A DNA stretch of 64,000 nt from contig CAVVFX010000002.1 of assembly GCA_963747535.1 (NCBI GenBank), positions 558,001 to 622,000 on the forward strand, written 5' to 3'. The stretch is from CAVVFX01 sp963747535. GTDB taxonomy: Bacteria; Acidobacteriota; Terriglobia; Bryobacterales; Bryobacteraceae. The position numbers and the translations under genes were made by a program. Positions 6,851 through 15,748 of the stretch are shown piece after piece. Numbering within the stretch: the first letter of the stretch is position 1; the number at the start of each line of letters is the position of its first letter. The notes under the pieces are model-generated. The model was given only the letters and a program-made list of their open reading frames with translations. It was not told where the DNA came from and searched no databases.

Positions 6851-9751
6851 ATGCTCCGACCGCAAAACCTGAAGACCGCCGGAGTACCCTCACTGCTCGT
6901 GGCGCTTCTGATTGTGACGGTGAGCGTTGTCTTCTCTTATCGCACCTGGGCTTCCTTCAACCGCAGCAGCCAACAGGCGGCACGCACCCGACAGGTGGTG
7001 GACCACGCGAATGCGCTCCTTTCATCCCTGAAAGATGCCGAGACGGGAGAGCGTGGATTCGTGTTGACGGGCCGGGACCAGTACCTGGAACCGTATCGTC
7101 AGGCGTTGAAAGAAGTCCCAGTCACCATGGATAGCCTGACGGTCCTCGCCGGGACCGACAGCCGGGACCAGGCACAGCGGATCGACAGACTGAGGCTGCT
7201 GGTGAACGCCAAGCTCGAGGTATCGCAGCGCATGGTTGAACTGCGGCAGGCCGAGGGCCGGGATGCAGCTATCGCCGCGGTTCTGACCAACCGTGGGAAA
7301 ACCGTGATGGATCAAATCCGGGCTCTCTGTTCCGAAATTACGGCCGTCAGCGATCGGAGGTTGACGGAGGAAACAGGGGCAGCCCAGAACAGTTCCTACT
7401 TTCTCGGGCTTCTCACCACGGTTGGAAGCGCGGTCCTCATTCTGATCCTCATTCTTTCGACCCTCACGATACAGCGGGTAACGCATCGCCGCGAAGAGCT
7501 GATCCACGATCTTCAGAGGAACCAGGAGTTGCTTACGACCTTTGTGCGCTATGTGCCGGCCGCTGTCGCGATGCTCGACCGGGACATGCGTTACATCGAG
7601 GTGAGCGATCGCTGGAGCACGGAATATCAGTTGGGTGATGTGCCGTTATCAGGGCGCTCGCACTATGAAGTTTTCCCCGATATTCCGGAACGCTGGAAGG
7701 ATCTTCATCGCCGCGGCCTGGCGGGCGAGATCCTGCGGGCCGAGGATGATTGTTTCGAACGGGCCGGCGGGCTCCGCACCTGGCTGTGCTGGGAAATCCG
7801 CCCTTGGGGTCACCGCGACGGGCTCCCGGAAGGCATTCTGATCTTTTCTGAAGACATCACCCGGCGCAAGGAAGCAGAGGAGACTCTGCGGGATCAGCAT
7901 GACCGGCTGGAGAAGATTGTTGCCACCGCCCCGGGAGCCATTTGCACTTTTCGATTGCGTCCGGATGGCTCGACTTCACTGCCCTATGCCAGCCCCGGTT
8001 TCCGGAAGATTCTCCCCGAACTGCCCGACTTGCAGCATGACGCCGCGCCTCTGTTCGCCATGATGCATCCCGCGGATGTGGAGCGAATCCGCTTGAGCGT
8101 CGCGGAATCCGCGCGGTTGATGACACCGTGGCGTGACAGCTACCGGCTTCTGACTCCGGCTAGAGGTGCGATATGGGTCGAGGGGCATTCCATACCCACT
8201 CGCGAGCCGGACGGCAGCGTCTGCTGGTACGGCTCTCTCACGGAGGTCACCGAGCGCAAACGGATGGAAGAATCGTTACTCCAGGCGAAGCGTGAATACA
8301 GGACCCTCATCGATCACAGCCCCGACGCAATCGTTCGTGTCGACCGGGAATGCCGCCACCTCTTCGTAAACGCCCGACTCCTGGAGGTCACCGGGATCCC
8401 GGAAGAGGCCTTCATCGGCAAGAGAGCCGACGAGGTTGGCTTCCCTCCCAATATCAATGAGCCGTGGTTGCGTGCCATCCGCCGCGTGATCGCGACGGGG
8501 CGTCCGGAGGGAAGTGAGTTCAGTTATCCCACAAGAGCCGGCGAGACGCATTGGCAAATACGCATGATCCCGGAATTCGCCCCGGACGGATCCGTACAAT
8601 CCGTACTGGCGATTGGTCTCGATATCACTGAGCGTCTCCGTTCCGAGTCCCTTGTGCGTCAGAGCGAAGAAGAGGCGCGGGAACAGGAGTCCATCATCGC
8701 TACGCTTTTCGATACCGCTTCCCAAGCCATCTTAGGAGTGGGCGGCGATGGCCGGATCCGGCTCGTGAACCGGATGGTCGAAGAGCTTTTCGGTTACGAG
8801 CAGAAGGAATTGCTCGGAGCACCCATGGAGACTCTGCTTCCGCTACATCTTCGGCAAATGCACGTGGCTCATCGGGAGTCTTTCGCATCCGCGCCAAGAA
8901 ACCGGCCGATGGGCCTGGGACTGGAACTGCAAGGCTGCCGCAAGGATGGTTCCGAATTCCCGATCGAGGTCAGCCTCAGTTATGTGCACACCCGCGACGG
9001 GTTCCTGGCGGTCAGTTTTATAACGGACATCACGGTACGAAAGATGCATGAGTTCGCGCTCGTCAACGGCGAACGCGAACTCCGCAAACTAAGCAGTGCG
9101 CTGATCGTGGCTGGAGAAGAGGCGGCAGGCCAGATCGCGCGAGAACTTCACGACGATATTACCCAGAGGCTTGCCTTCCTGTCCATGGAAATCGGAACAA
9201 CCGCTGCCCACCCGCCCGTGGCGGAGGAGTTAGTGCGAGGGTTGAGGTCGTACCAGGCGAAGATTTTCGCCATCTCCGAGGGGATTCGGAAGATTTCCCA
9301 TCAGATGCACCCTTCAATCCTCGACGACCTCGGATTGGGCGCGGCGCTCGAGTCCATGTGCCTCGACCTCGAGCGGGTTGAAGGGATGCCCATTCACTTC
9401 GTGGCCCGCGATGTTCCGGAAGCTATCGACCGTACGGTGGCGTTGTGCTTGTACCGGATCACTCAGGAGAGTCTCCGCAATGTTTCGAAACATGCCAGGG
9501 CAAGTGACGTGACTGTGGCACTGACGTGCGAAGGAGAGTGGCTTGAATTGGCGATTCTGGACTCCGGAGTCGGCTTCGACCCGGCCACGCGCAAGGAGGG
9601 GTTGGGCACGCACAGCATGAAGGAACGAGCCCGGCTGGCGAACGGAACCCTGTCCATAGATTCATTGCCGGGTGAAGGTACGCATGTCACCGTCCGTGTG
9701 CCGGTTAAAGGAGAGCAGCGTGAGGCGCGTGCCTATTCTGCCGGGATGTAA
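6851..9751 (+). CDS. CHASE3/multi-PAS sensor histidine kinase (HisKA_3 type)
   Basis: 966 residues. Order: N-terminal membrane helix (about 13-32), extracellular CHASE3 domain (about 35-175, with DAETGERGFVLTGRDQYL), second membrane helix (about 183-205), four PAS-like domains (about 230-345, 350-475, 485-600, 610-735, including LIDHSPDAIVRVDRECRHLF and AILGVGGDGRIRLVNRM), a HisKA_3 dimerisation helix with the phosphoacceptor His in QIARELHDDITQRL, and a HATPase_c domain (RITQESLRNVSKHARAS, then LDSGVGFDP and GLGTHSMKERARL). It is an integral inner-membrane sensor whose signal is unknown. The likely partner is the NarL-type regulator at 4006. No strong ribosome-binding site precedes the start. 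Confidence 0.93.
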   Translation: MLRPQNLKTAGVPSLLVALLIVTVSVVFSYRTWASFNRSSQQAARTRQVVDHANALLSSLKDAETGERGFVLTGRDQYLEPYRQALKEVPVTMDSLTVLAGTDSRDQAQRIDRLRLLVNAKLEVSQRMVELRQAEGRDAAIAAVLTNRGKTVMDQIRALCSEITAVSDRRLTEETGAAQNSSYFLGLLTTVGSAVLILILILSTLTIQRVTHRREELIHDLQRNQELLTTFVRYVPAAVAMLDRDMRYIEVSDRWSTEYQLGDVPLSGRSHYEVFPDIPERWKDLHRRGLAGEILRAEDDCFERAGGLRTWLCWEIRPWGHRDGLPEGILIFSEDITRRKEAEETLRDQHDRLEKIVATAPGAICTFRLRPDGSTSLPYASPGFRKILPELPDLQHDAAPLFAMMHPADVERIRLSVAESARLMTPWRDSYRLLTPARGAIWVEGHSIPTREPDGSVCWYGSLTEVTERKRMEESLLQAKREYRTLIDHSPDAIVRVDRECRHLFVNARLLEVTGIPEEAFIGKRADEVGFPPNINEPWLRAIRRVIATGRPEGSEFSYPTRAGETHWQIRMIPEFAPDGSVQSVLAIGLDITERLRSESLVRQSEEEAREQESIIATLFDTASQAILGVGGDGRIRLVNRMVEELFGYEQKELLGAPMETLLPLHLRQMHVAHRESFASAPRNRPMGLGLELQGCRKDGSEFPIEVSLSYVHTRDGFLAVSFITDITVRKMHEFALVNGERELRKLSSALIVAGEEAAGQIARELHDDITQRLAFLSMEIGTTAAHPPVAEELVRGLRSYQAKIFAISEGIRKISHQMHPSILDDLGLGAALESMCLDLERVEGMPIHFVARDVPEAIDRTVALCLYRITQESLRNVSKHARASDVTVALTCEGEWLELAILDSGVGFDPATRKEGLGTHSMKERARLANGTLSIDSLPGEGTHVTVRVPVKGEQREARAYSAGM

Positions 9752-9786
9752 TGTACTACTACTTGGTTGCGGCTGTGCTGCCGTGT

Positions 9787-9820
9787 GGGGCAGACTATCG
9801 TCTTTTTTGGTCTGCGCCCC
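9787..9820. terminator. GC-rich hairpin after the sensor kinase
   Basis: GGGGCAGAC pairs with GTCTGC-G-CCCC across a T-rich loop. It lies 35 bp after the kinase stop and is a variant of the GGCAGACC hairpin module that recurs at 15148, 18084 and 60815. It could act as a terminator or simply be a repeat copy. Confidence 0.5.
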
Positions 9821-9865
9821 ACGCCAGTCGCCTCCTCTCCAAGGGATGTGGCAAACTGAATTATC

Positions 9866-11203
9866 GTGACACGCCGTCAGTTGTTCGGCGCTTTATCCGC
9901 TGTTCCGTCGCTCGCCCGTTTGCGAGCCGCGCCGTCGACATCCTACCCGTCGCCGTATCCCGGCGTCGCCTACCGCGACTACTTTCGCTGTCTGCCGGAC
10001 GTGCTGGATGAACTTGCCGCGCGAGCCTATCGGGCGCGCAACCGGCAGATCGCCGCCCTGACCACGCCGGCAGCCGTGCGGCGTCGCCAGCAGTGGACGC
10101 GGGATACATTCTGGAAGCTGGTCGGCGGAGCGCCCGAGCGGACGCCGCTGCACGTTCGCACCGTCGGAGGGTTTGAGCGAGAGCACTACCGCGTGGAAAA
10201 GCTGCTCTATGAAAGCCAGCCGAACCTGCACGTTCCCGCGAACCTCTACATTCCCAAGTCTCACCAGCCGCCCTTTCCGGGGGTGCTGTTTCAGATGGGG
10301 CATACGGAGAACGGCAAAGCCGGGGCCACCTATCAGCGGTGCTGCCAGGGCCTGGTGCAATTGGGCTACCTGGTGCTGGGCTTCGATCCCATGGGCCAGG
10401 GCGAGCGGATCTATTATCCGAATGCTTCCGGAACACACACCCGGCTGGCTTCACCGGACGCGGAACATTCACACGCCGGCCGCCAGATGCTGCTCGTCGG
10501 TCACAGCGCCACCCGCATGCAGGCGTGGGACGCGGTGCGGAGTCTGGACGTGCTGGCCTCGCATCCGCTGGTGGATCCCAAGCGCATCGGCGCCACCGGG
10601 CAGTCCGGCGGAGGGACGACGACCATGTTTCTGTCCGCCGTGGATGATCGCATCGCCGCGGCGGTGGTGTGCAGCGGAAATACCGAGAATGTCGCCTGTG
10701 CGAACTTCATCGCACCGGGCTCGACCGATGACGCCGAGCAGGATTTTCCCGGCTCCGGACCGCTGGGCTTCGACCGTTGGGACCTTCTGTATCCGCTGGC
10801 GCCCAAGCCGCTGCTGGTGAGTGTCAGCGACCGGGATTTCTTCGGCACCTATTCGCCGAGCTATATTGCCAGCGGTTGGGAGGAATTTCAAAAGCTGCGG
10901 AAGGTATACGCCGTGCTCGGCCAGGAGGGCCTCATCGCCTGGGACGGGACTCCGCTTCCGCACGGCCTCTCTTACGACACGAGGTTGCTGGTGTACAACT
11001 GGTTCGCGCGCTGGCTGAAAGGCGAGAGCGCTCGCATCGAGGAGGAACCTCAGACCGTGCTGGAGACGGACTCGACGCTGTGGGTCGCCACCTCGGGCAA
11101 CGTGGTGCGCTCGTTCTCCGGCGAGACTCCCTTCTCCCTGACGCGGGCGGCGTTGCCTGGGACGAAGACGCCGGCAGATTCTGAAACCACTCCTCGGAGT
11201 TGA
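9866..11203 (+). CDS. Acetylxylan-esterase-like alpha/beta hydrolase, N-terminal part of a split tandem esterase
   Basis: 445 residues in this frame. The N-terminus is a short twin-arginine-like leader (MTRRQLFGALSAVPSLARLRA). The body is an alpha/beta hydrolase of the large acetyl-esterase type: HVPANLYIPK, VLFQMGHTENGK, GFDPMGQGER, the nucleophile elbow GATGQSGGGTT and PKPLLVSVSDRDFFG. The last 15-20 residues (TKTPADSETTPRS) lose family character. In the next frame the sequence RRRRQILKPLLGVEVP continues as family proteins do, straight into the ORF that starts two bases after this stop. I read the two as one about 710-residue two-domain protein broken by a single indel near 11150-11180, though two coupled genes cannot be excluded. 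Probably acts on acetylated polysaccharide outside the cytoplasm. Confidence 0.75.
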   Translation: MTRRQLFGALSAVPSLARLRAAPSTSYPSPYPGVAYRDYFRCLPDVLDELAARAYRARNRQIAALTTPAAVRRRQQWTRDTFWKLVGGAPERTPLHVRTVGGFEREHYRVEKLLYESQPNLHVPANLYIPKSHQPPFPGVLFQMGHTENGKAGATYQRCCQGLVQLGYLVLGFDPMGQGERIYYPNASGTHTRLASPDAEHSHAGRQMLLVGHSATRMQAWDAVRSLDVLASHPLVDPKRIGATGQSGGGTTTMFLSAVDDRIAAAVVCSGNTENVACANFIAPGSTDDAEQDFPGSGPLGFDRWDLLYPLAPKPLLVSVSDRDFFGTYSPSYIASGWEEFQKLRKVYAVLGQEGLIAWDGTPLPHGLSYDTRLLVYNWFARWLKGESARIEEEPQTVLETDSTLWVATSGNVVRSFSGETPFSLTRAALPGTKTPADSETTPRS

Positions 11204-11204
11204 G

Positions 11205-12005
11205 GTGCCGCCGCCGGCTTTGACCGCCCGCGTTCTCAAACAGGTACCGTCGGGGGGGTGCCGGATCGAAGCCGTAGAAATTGCGTCGGAGGCGCATGTC
11301 TGGTTGCCGGCATGGGTGTTCCGGCCGAGGGCAGGCGCTCCCGTGAAATCTGCACTGTTATTGCTCGAGCCGTCTGGTCGTAACAACGCCTGGCAGGAGG
11401 GCGGCCTGTATCAGACGTTGGCGGCGGATGGCCACATCGTGTGCGTTCCCGATCTACGCGGCGTGGGCGACCTGACGCCGGAGATTGGGCGCGGTGCAGC
11501 GCACCACGCAGAACGTCACAACAGCGAAGAAGAGTGGGCATGGGGATCCATGATCCTGGGAAAGCCGCTGCTCGGACAGCGTGTGACCGATATTCTGGCA
11601 GCCCTGGAGGCCTTGCGTCATCACGACGGCGCCGGGGATCGTCCGCTCATTGTAGCCGCACAGGGCAACATGACGGTGCCCGCGCAGTTCGCGGCTGCAC
11701 TCGATTCCAAGTTCTCGACCTTATATCTGTCCCGGGGTCTGCTGTCTTTCCGCAACATCGTGGAGACACAAGACTATACTCATCCGTTCGCCAATTTTGT
11801 GCCGGGCATCCTCCGCCACACCGACCTGACCGACTTACCGGGTCCCAAGCGCGTCGTGCTGGCAGGCGTGGTGGACTCAGCCGGCCGCGCGGTGCCGCTC
11901 GACGTTGTGCGGACGGCCTACGCAAAGGCGGGCAACGTGGAAGTGATCGCGGAGGCGCGCTGGGACGCTGCTACTCTATCGGCGCTCGCGCCGCCTCGAC
12001 CGTAA
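11205..12005 (+). CDS. C-terminal alpha/beta hydrolase half of the split esterase
   Basis: 266 residues from a GTG two bases after the preceding stop. It resembles the second, degenerate alpha/beta-hydrolase repeat found at the C-terminus of long acetylxylan-esterase-like proteins: ALLLLEPSGRNN, VCVPDLRGVGDL, WGSMILGKPLLGQRVTDI, then LIVAAQGNMTVPAQFAAALD, where the elbow GNM lacks the nucleophile Ser. There is no leader of its own, so if translated separately it would stay in the cytoplasm, unlike its partner. This supports a frameshift rather than two independent genes. Downstream lies a hairpin at 12029-12048. Confidence 0.7.
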   Translation: MPPPALTARVLKQVPSGGCRIEAVEIASEAHVWLPAWVFRPRAGAPVKSALLLLEPSGRNNAWQEGGLYQTLAADGHIVCVPDLRGVGDLTPEIGRGAAHHAERHNSEEEWAWGSMILGKPLLGQRVTDILAALEALRHHDGAGDRPLIVAAQGNMTVPAQFAAALDSKFSTLYLSRGLLSFRNIVETQDYTHPFANFVPGILRHTDLTDLPGPKRVVLAGVVDSAGRAVPLDVVRTAYAKAGNVEVIAEARWDAATLSALAPPRP

Positions 12006-12028
12006 GGGAACTCAGGAAAATCCAGATC

Positions 12029-12048
12029 CGCAGGCGCAACCGCCTGCG
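12029..12048. terminator. Short GC-rich hairpin
   Basis: CGCAGGCG and CGCCTGCG form a perfect 8-bp stem around CAAC, 24 bases after the hydrolase stop. There is no following T-tract, so intrinsic termination is uncertain. Confidence 0.4.
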
Positions 12049-12144
12049 CCACCAATTCCGGTGCTCTGTTTGCCATGGTGGGCAGGCAGTTGGTCCGCAA
12101 ACAGTAGTGGCGCGCAGATGCTCATATACAATAAAAGCGCCATT

Positions 12145-12759
12145 ATGCATCTCGTTCCCACTCAAGAGGAAGTTGTCCGCGTGCTTCGCGAGACGGGCGC
12201 TCTCCGCGAAGGCCACTTCGAATATGCAAGCGGACTTCATTCCAACGAATATCTACAAGTCCCTATCGCGATGCGATACTACCAGCATCAGCGGATGCTC
12301 ACCGTAGGGTTGAGCCGCTTGCTGCGCTCCCATCCGGAGATCCGCGCCATTATTCCGCACCTCTCCATCGTGGCGCCTGCCACCGCCGGACTGCCGGTCG
12401 CCTACGGCGTCTGCGAAGCTCTTCGCGCTCACCAGGTCTATTGGGCCGAGCGCGACGATCGCAGCCAGTCGCTCCGCTTCCGCCAGTTCCTCGAAACCTG
12501 CCCCGGCGAGCAGGTCATACTGGTCGACGACATTCTCCGGAGAGGCCAGATTCTGGGAGAGATGAAGTCTCTGCTCGAAAAGAATGGCGCGACCGTAGTC
12601 GCGATCGCGACGGTGATCTACCAGCCCACCCCTCAGACTCGCGACTTTGGGTCCTTACCTTTCTATTACCTGGCGAAGCTGGAAGCCACCTACTATACGG
12701 ACTCCGCGAATTGTGAACTATGCCGAAAAGGCATACCGTGCGAGAAGGTCTGGGCGTAA
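12145..12759 (+). CDS. Orotate-phosphoribosyltransferase-like protein
   Basis: 204 residues from the ATG at 12145 (an ATG at 12118 in frame is the alternative). The opening EVVRVLRETGALREGHFEYA and SGLHSNEYLQ match PyrE-type phosphoribosyltransferases. The PRPP-binding segment reads QVILVDDILRRGQILGEM, where classical PyrE has an acidic pair followed by TTGGS, so the ligand loop is altered. C-terminal cysteines (NCELCRKGIPCEKVW) suggest a metal site seen in PyrE-like paralogues. It could be a salvage or regulatory paralogue rather than the pyrimidine enzyme; no other pyrimidine gene is near. Confidence 0.75.
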   Translation: MHLVPTQEEVVRVLRETGALREGHFEYASGLHSNEYLQVPIAMRYYQHQRMLTVGLSRLLRSHPEIRAIIPHLSIVAPATAGLPVAYGVCEALRAHQVYWAERDDRSQSLRFRQFLETCPGEQVILVDDILRRGQILGEMKSLLEKNGATVVAIATVIYQPTPQTRDFGSLPFYYLAKLEATYYTDSANCELCRKGIPCEKVWA

Positions 12760-13064
12760 GGGGGCAGAAAACTGATCATTAATTATTCTGATGTGAGGTA
12801 TAAGTTGTTGAAAGTGAACGGCTAAGCTATTGATTGAAGACTCTGCTGAATTCGAGTGCATTATGTTACAGAACCAATGCAGAGTGGTACTTACGTAGTC
12901 TCGGCAAAGGACTTTTCCACGACGTTTTCCACAGGAACGATGAAATCTTCGTCAGTAGACGCTTATGAAGTTCTCCGGACGACCGCAAGGGTCGCGCCAA
13001 ATCAGTTGGTGTGTATCCCGGAAGGAAAGTCTCAAATATTTTTCGCTGGCTTTAGAGGCCTCCC
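12760..13064. other. Gene-free interval
   Basis: About 305 bp, more AT-rich at its left end. I see no gene, clear hairpin or repeat. It presumably holds the promoter of the downstream glycosidase. Confidence 0.4.
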
Positions 13065-15125
13065 ATGTTCACGCGCCGCCGCTTTCTCTCGACCGGAGCC
13101 GCCGCTGCTCCGCTTGCCGCCGTGCCTCGCATGGCCGCGGCAGAACCACCGGTTGCCGCCGCGCAACAGTGTGTCTCACTCGATGGGCTCTGGTCCTTTC
13201 GCACGGGTGCCGGCGAACCTGCCGCCGAAGAAAGCTGGCGCCAGGTGCACGTCCCCCATACCTGGCAGATTGAGCCAGGCAACACCGAATACCGGGGCTT
13301 GGCCTGGTACACCCGGGACTTCAGCGTGCCGCACTCGTGGCAGGACTGCGCCGTTCGCATCGAATTCGAAGCCGTCTTTCACTCGGCAACCGTCTCCGTG
13401 AATGGCAAGGTCGCTGGCGAACACCTGGGCAAAGGCTATACTGCGTTCACCCTCGATCTCAGTCCCCTGCTCCACTATGGAGCGGTCAACACTCTCCTCG
13501 TCAAGGTCGACAGCGCATTCAATGAGAACATGCTGCCGCGCGGGCGCTCCAGCGACTGGGCCCATGACGGCGGCATTTACCGGCCGGTGCAATTTCTCAT
13601 CACGCCGAAAGTTTTCATCGAGCGGGTCGCCATCGAGACTGATCCGGACGTCGCAGGCAAGACGGCCTCCGTTGCCGTGACGGCCGTGGTCCGCAACACT
13701 TCACTCCGGGCGTGGGAAGGAAGCATCGGATATCGTATCGACGACGAAGCCACCGGCAATCCGGTCCTCCAGGAACTCGACGCCGCAGCCGTGAAACTCG
13801 CGCCCGGAGAAACAAAATCGATCGCCCTCCGCCGCTCCGTCATCCGCGACCCTCGTCTCTGGCATTTCGACCACCCCAACCTCTACCGCCTCGCCACGGA
13901 GTTGTCCAGCGGTCATTCGATCGAGTCCACCTTCGGCATTCGCCTGATCGAGATCCGCGGCACCGCCTTCTATCTGAACGGTGAGCGCGTCCGGTTGATG
14001 GGCGTCGAGCGCATGGCGGGCAGCAATCCGGAGTACGGCATGGCTGAGCCCGCTTCCTGGCTCGCCCACGATCATGCCGACATCAAAGCGCTCAACTGCG
14101 TCTACACGCGCGTGCACTGGCCGCAGGACTGCCGCACGCTCGATTGGTGCGACCGCAACGGAATTCTGATTCAGACCGAGGTCCCGACGTGGGGAGCCGG
14201 TACCTTCCGAGGTATGTCCAATGAGCCCGATGCCGTCATCATGAGCAATGGCCTCGAACAGTTGCGCGAGATGATCTCCCGCGATCGTAACCATCCTTGT
14301 ATCTTTTCGTGGGGGGTCTGCAACGAGATCGGCGGCCAGAATCCGCCGGCGTATCAATTTGCCAGCCGCATGTACCAGGAGTCCAAACGTCTCGATCCTC
14401 AGCGGCTGGTTTCCTATGCCTCCCATTCGCTCTTCAAGACTCCCGCCCGGGACGTCGCCGGGTTGATGGACTATGTGATGTGCAATGAGTACATCGGAAG
14501 CTGGCAGCAGGGTGGCACGCCCGAGGTGATCAAACTCCTCGAATCGATTCACGAAGCCTTTCCCGGCAAGCCTCTGGTAATCTCCGAATACGGCTACTGT
14601 GCCTGTACGGCCGACCGTCCGGAAGGCGACGGACAGCGCATCTCGGTCATGCTCAGCCAGGATGAGATCTTTCGCAGATACGACTACGTCGCCGGCCTGA
14701 TTTTCTTCTGCTACAACGACTACCGCACCCATGTCGGCGATAAAGGCGCGGGCGTCATGCAGCAGCGCATACATGGCGTGGTCGATGTCTATGGCAATCG
14801 CAAGCCGTCGTATGCCGGATTACGAACGGAGTCCAGCCCGCTCCAATCTCTCGAAGTTGGAGGGAAGCTCGGCGAACTCACCGTCAAGCTCAAGACGCGT
14901 GCTTCCGTGCCGTCGTACACGCTGCGAGGGTATAAGCTTCGTGCCGTAGTCTATGGATACGGCGATATCCCGCTGGAACGTATCGAGCTTCTCGTTCCTG
15001 ATCTGGCTCCCGGAGTCGAGCATTCCGCTGCCATGAAATTTGTCGAAGCCCGCCCGGTGCGAATAGAAATTGACCTCCTGCGGCCCACCGGATACTCGGC
15101 CCACACGGCAATCTGGAAACCGTAA
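13065..15125 (+). CDS. Secreted glycoside hydrolase family 2 enzyme (beta-galactosidase/beta-glucuronidase-like)
   Basis: 686 residues. It starts with a twin-arginine leader (MFTRRRFLSTGAAAAPLAAV), so it is probably exported folded. The GH2 order is visible: sugar-binding jelly roll (about 40-185, SLDGLWSF, VHVPHTWQ, GLAWYTRDF, DGGIYRPV), immunoglobulin-like domain (about 190-300) and TIM barrel (about 300-600). The acid/base Glu lies in FSWGVCNEIGG and the nucleophile in PLVISEYGYC; both are intact. A C-terminal beta domain follows. Substrate choice within GH2 cannot be decided. It probably acts on plant or microbial polysaccharide side chains. Confidence 0.9.
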   Translation: MFTRRRFLSTGAAAAPLAAVPRMAAAEPPVAAAQQCVSLDGLWSFRTGAGEPAAEESWRQVHVPHTWQIEPGNTEYRGLAWYTRDFSVPHSWQDCAVRIEFEAVFHSATVSVNGKVAGEHLGKGYTAFTLDLSPLLHYGAVNTLLVKVDSAFNENMLPRGRSSDWAHDGGIYRPVQFLITPKVFIERVAIETDPDVAGKTASVAVTAVVRNTSLRAWEGSIGYRIDDEATGNPVLQELDAAAVKLAPGETKSIALRRSVIRDPRLWHFDHPNLYRLATELSSGHSIESTFGIRLIEIRGTAFYLNGERVRLMGVERMAGSNPEYGMAEPASWLAHDHADIKALNCVYTRVHWPQDCRTLDWCDRNGILIQTEVPTWGAGTFRGMSNEPDAVIMSNGLEQLREMISRDRNHPCIFSWGVCNEIGGQNPPAYQFASRMYQESKRLDPQRLVSYASHSLFKTPARDVAGLMDYVMCNEYIGSWQQGGTPEVIKLLESIHEAFPGKPLVISEYGYCACTADRPEGDGQRISVMLSQDEIFRRYDYVAGLIFFCYNDYRTHVGDKGAGVMQQRIHGVVDVYGNRKPSYAGLRTESSPLQSLEVGGKLGELTVKLKTRASVPSYTLRGYKLRAVVYGYGDIPLERIELLVPDLAPGVEHSAAMKFVEARPVRIEIDLLRPTGYSAHTAIWKP

Positions 15126-15147
15126 CACAGCACCCTTTCTGCCGTAC

Positions 15148-15191
15148 GGCAGACCATCGTTGTTCGTGGTCTGCCCGGCTGCGCAGCAGCC
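15148..15191. repeat. Double hairpin repeat module
   Basis: Two adjacent stems: GGCAGACCA...TGGTCTGCC (15148-15175) and GGCTGC-GCA-GCAGCC (15177-15191). The same two modules, in the opposite order, occur at 18069-18113 and 60800-60842. It lies between the convergent GH2 and HNH genes and may also end transcription on both strands. Confidence 0.7.
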
Positions 15192-15207
15192 GCCACGCTG
15201 TCTGGCT

Positions 15208-15687
15208 TTATCCGCGACTGCCCCGTCCCATTGACAGCCGGTCCCGCAGAAGTTCGGTCACTGCGCGATGGCACTTGAGACACAGCGTCCGCATGTTGGA
15301 CAGATCGCACTCCCCTCCCCCTTCCGCCACGGGGATGATATGATCCGCATCCCACAGCGATCGCCGGAAGCCGTCCTTGAGATTCCAATCGCGCAGGAAC
15401 CGGTACCGGGCCTTGTAGTCCAGCTTGAGAAAATGCAACCGCAGCGCGACCGTATCGACGCCACATCCCGCGCACACGCCTTTATCCCTCTCAAAGACCC
15501 TATCGCGCAGATAACCCGGATCGGTGCGGAGTTTCCATTGATGCACGCAATCCTCGGAACAAAACGACCGGCGTCCCTTGGGAACCTCGTTCTCGCATCG
15601 CCGGCAGAGGGGCCGGCCATGGGGCCCTTTCGGGAGCTTCCGTGGATTGATCCAGCCGCCGGGTTGAGTACGTTGCCGCGAGGTCAT
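15208..15687 (-). CDS. HNH endonuclease
   Basis: 159 residues from the ATG at 15687; a longer frame exists but would overlap the divergent aldo/keto reductase. A zinc-knuckle-like pair CRRCENEV and FCSEDCVHQW precedes the HNH core. The core reads CAGCGVD, then LWDADHIIPVAEGGG, ECDLSNMRTLCLKCH with the His/Asn/His catalytic set and flanking cysteines. Stand-alone HNH proteins of this size occur as restriction-like, phage-derived or housekeeping nucleases. No methylase, intein or phage gene is adjacent, so its role is open. Confidence 0.85.
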   Translation of the reverse strand: MTSRQRTQPGGWINPRKLPKGPHGRPLCRRCENEVPKGRRSFCSEDCVHQWKLRTDPGYLRDRVFERDKGVCAGCGVDTVALRLHFLKLDYKARYRFLRDWNLKDGFRRSLWDADHIIPVAEGGGECDLSNMRTLCLKCHRAVTELLRDRLSMGRGSRG

Positions 15688-15748
15688 CTCAACAGCATGA
15701 TACCCGGCGGCCGGGTACCCCACCGGGTACGGCCCTGTAGAATAGCGT

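Noticed and set aside
12029..12048. Start of a CRISPR array or tRNA
   Set aside because: It is a single short hairpin without repeats, spacers or tRNA features. No CRISPR array or tRNA was seen anywhere in the window.
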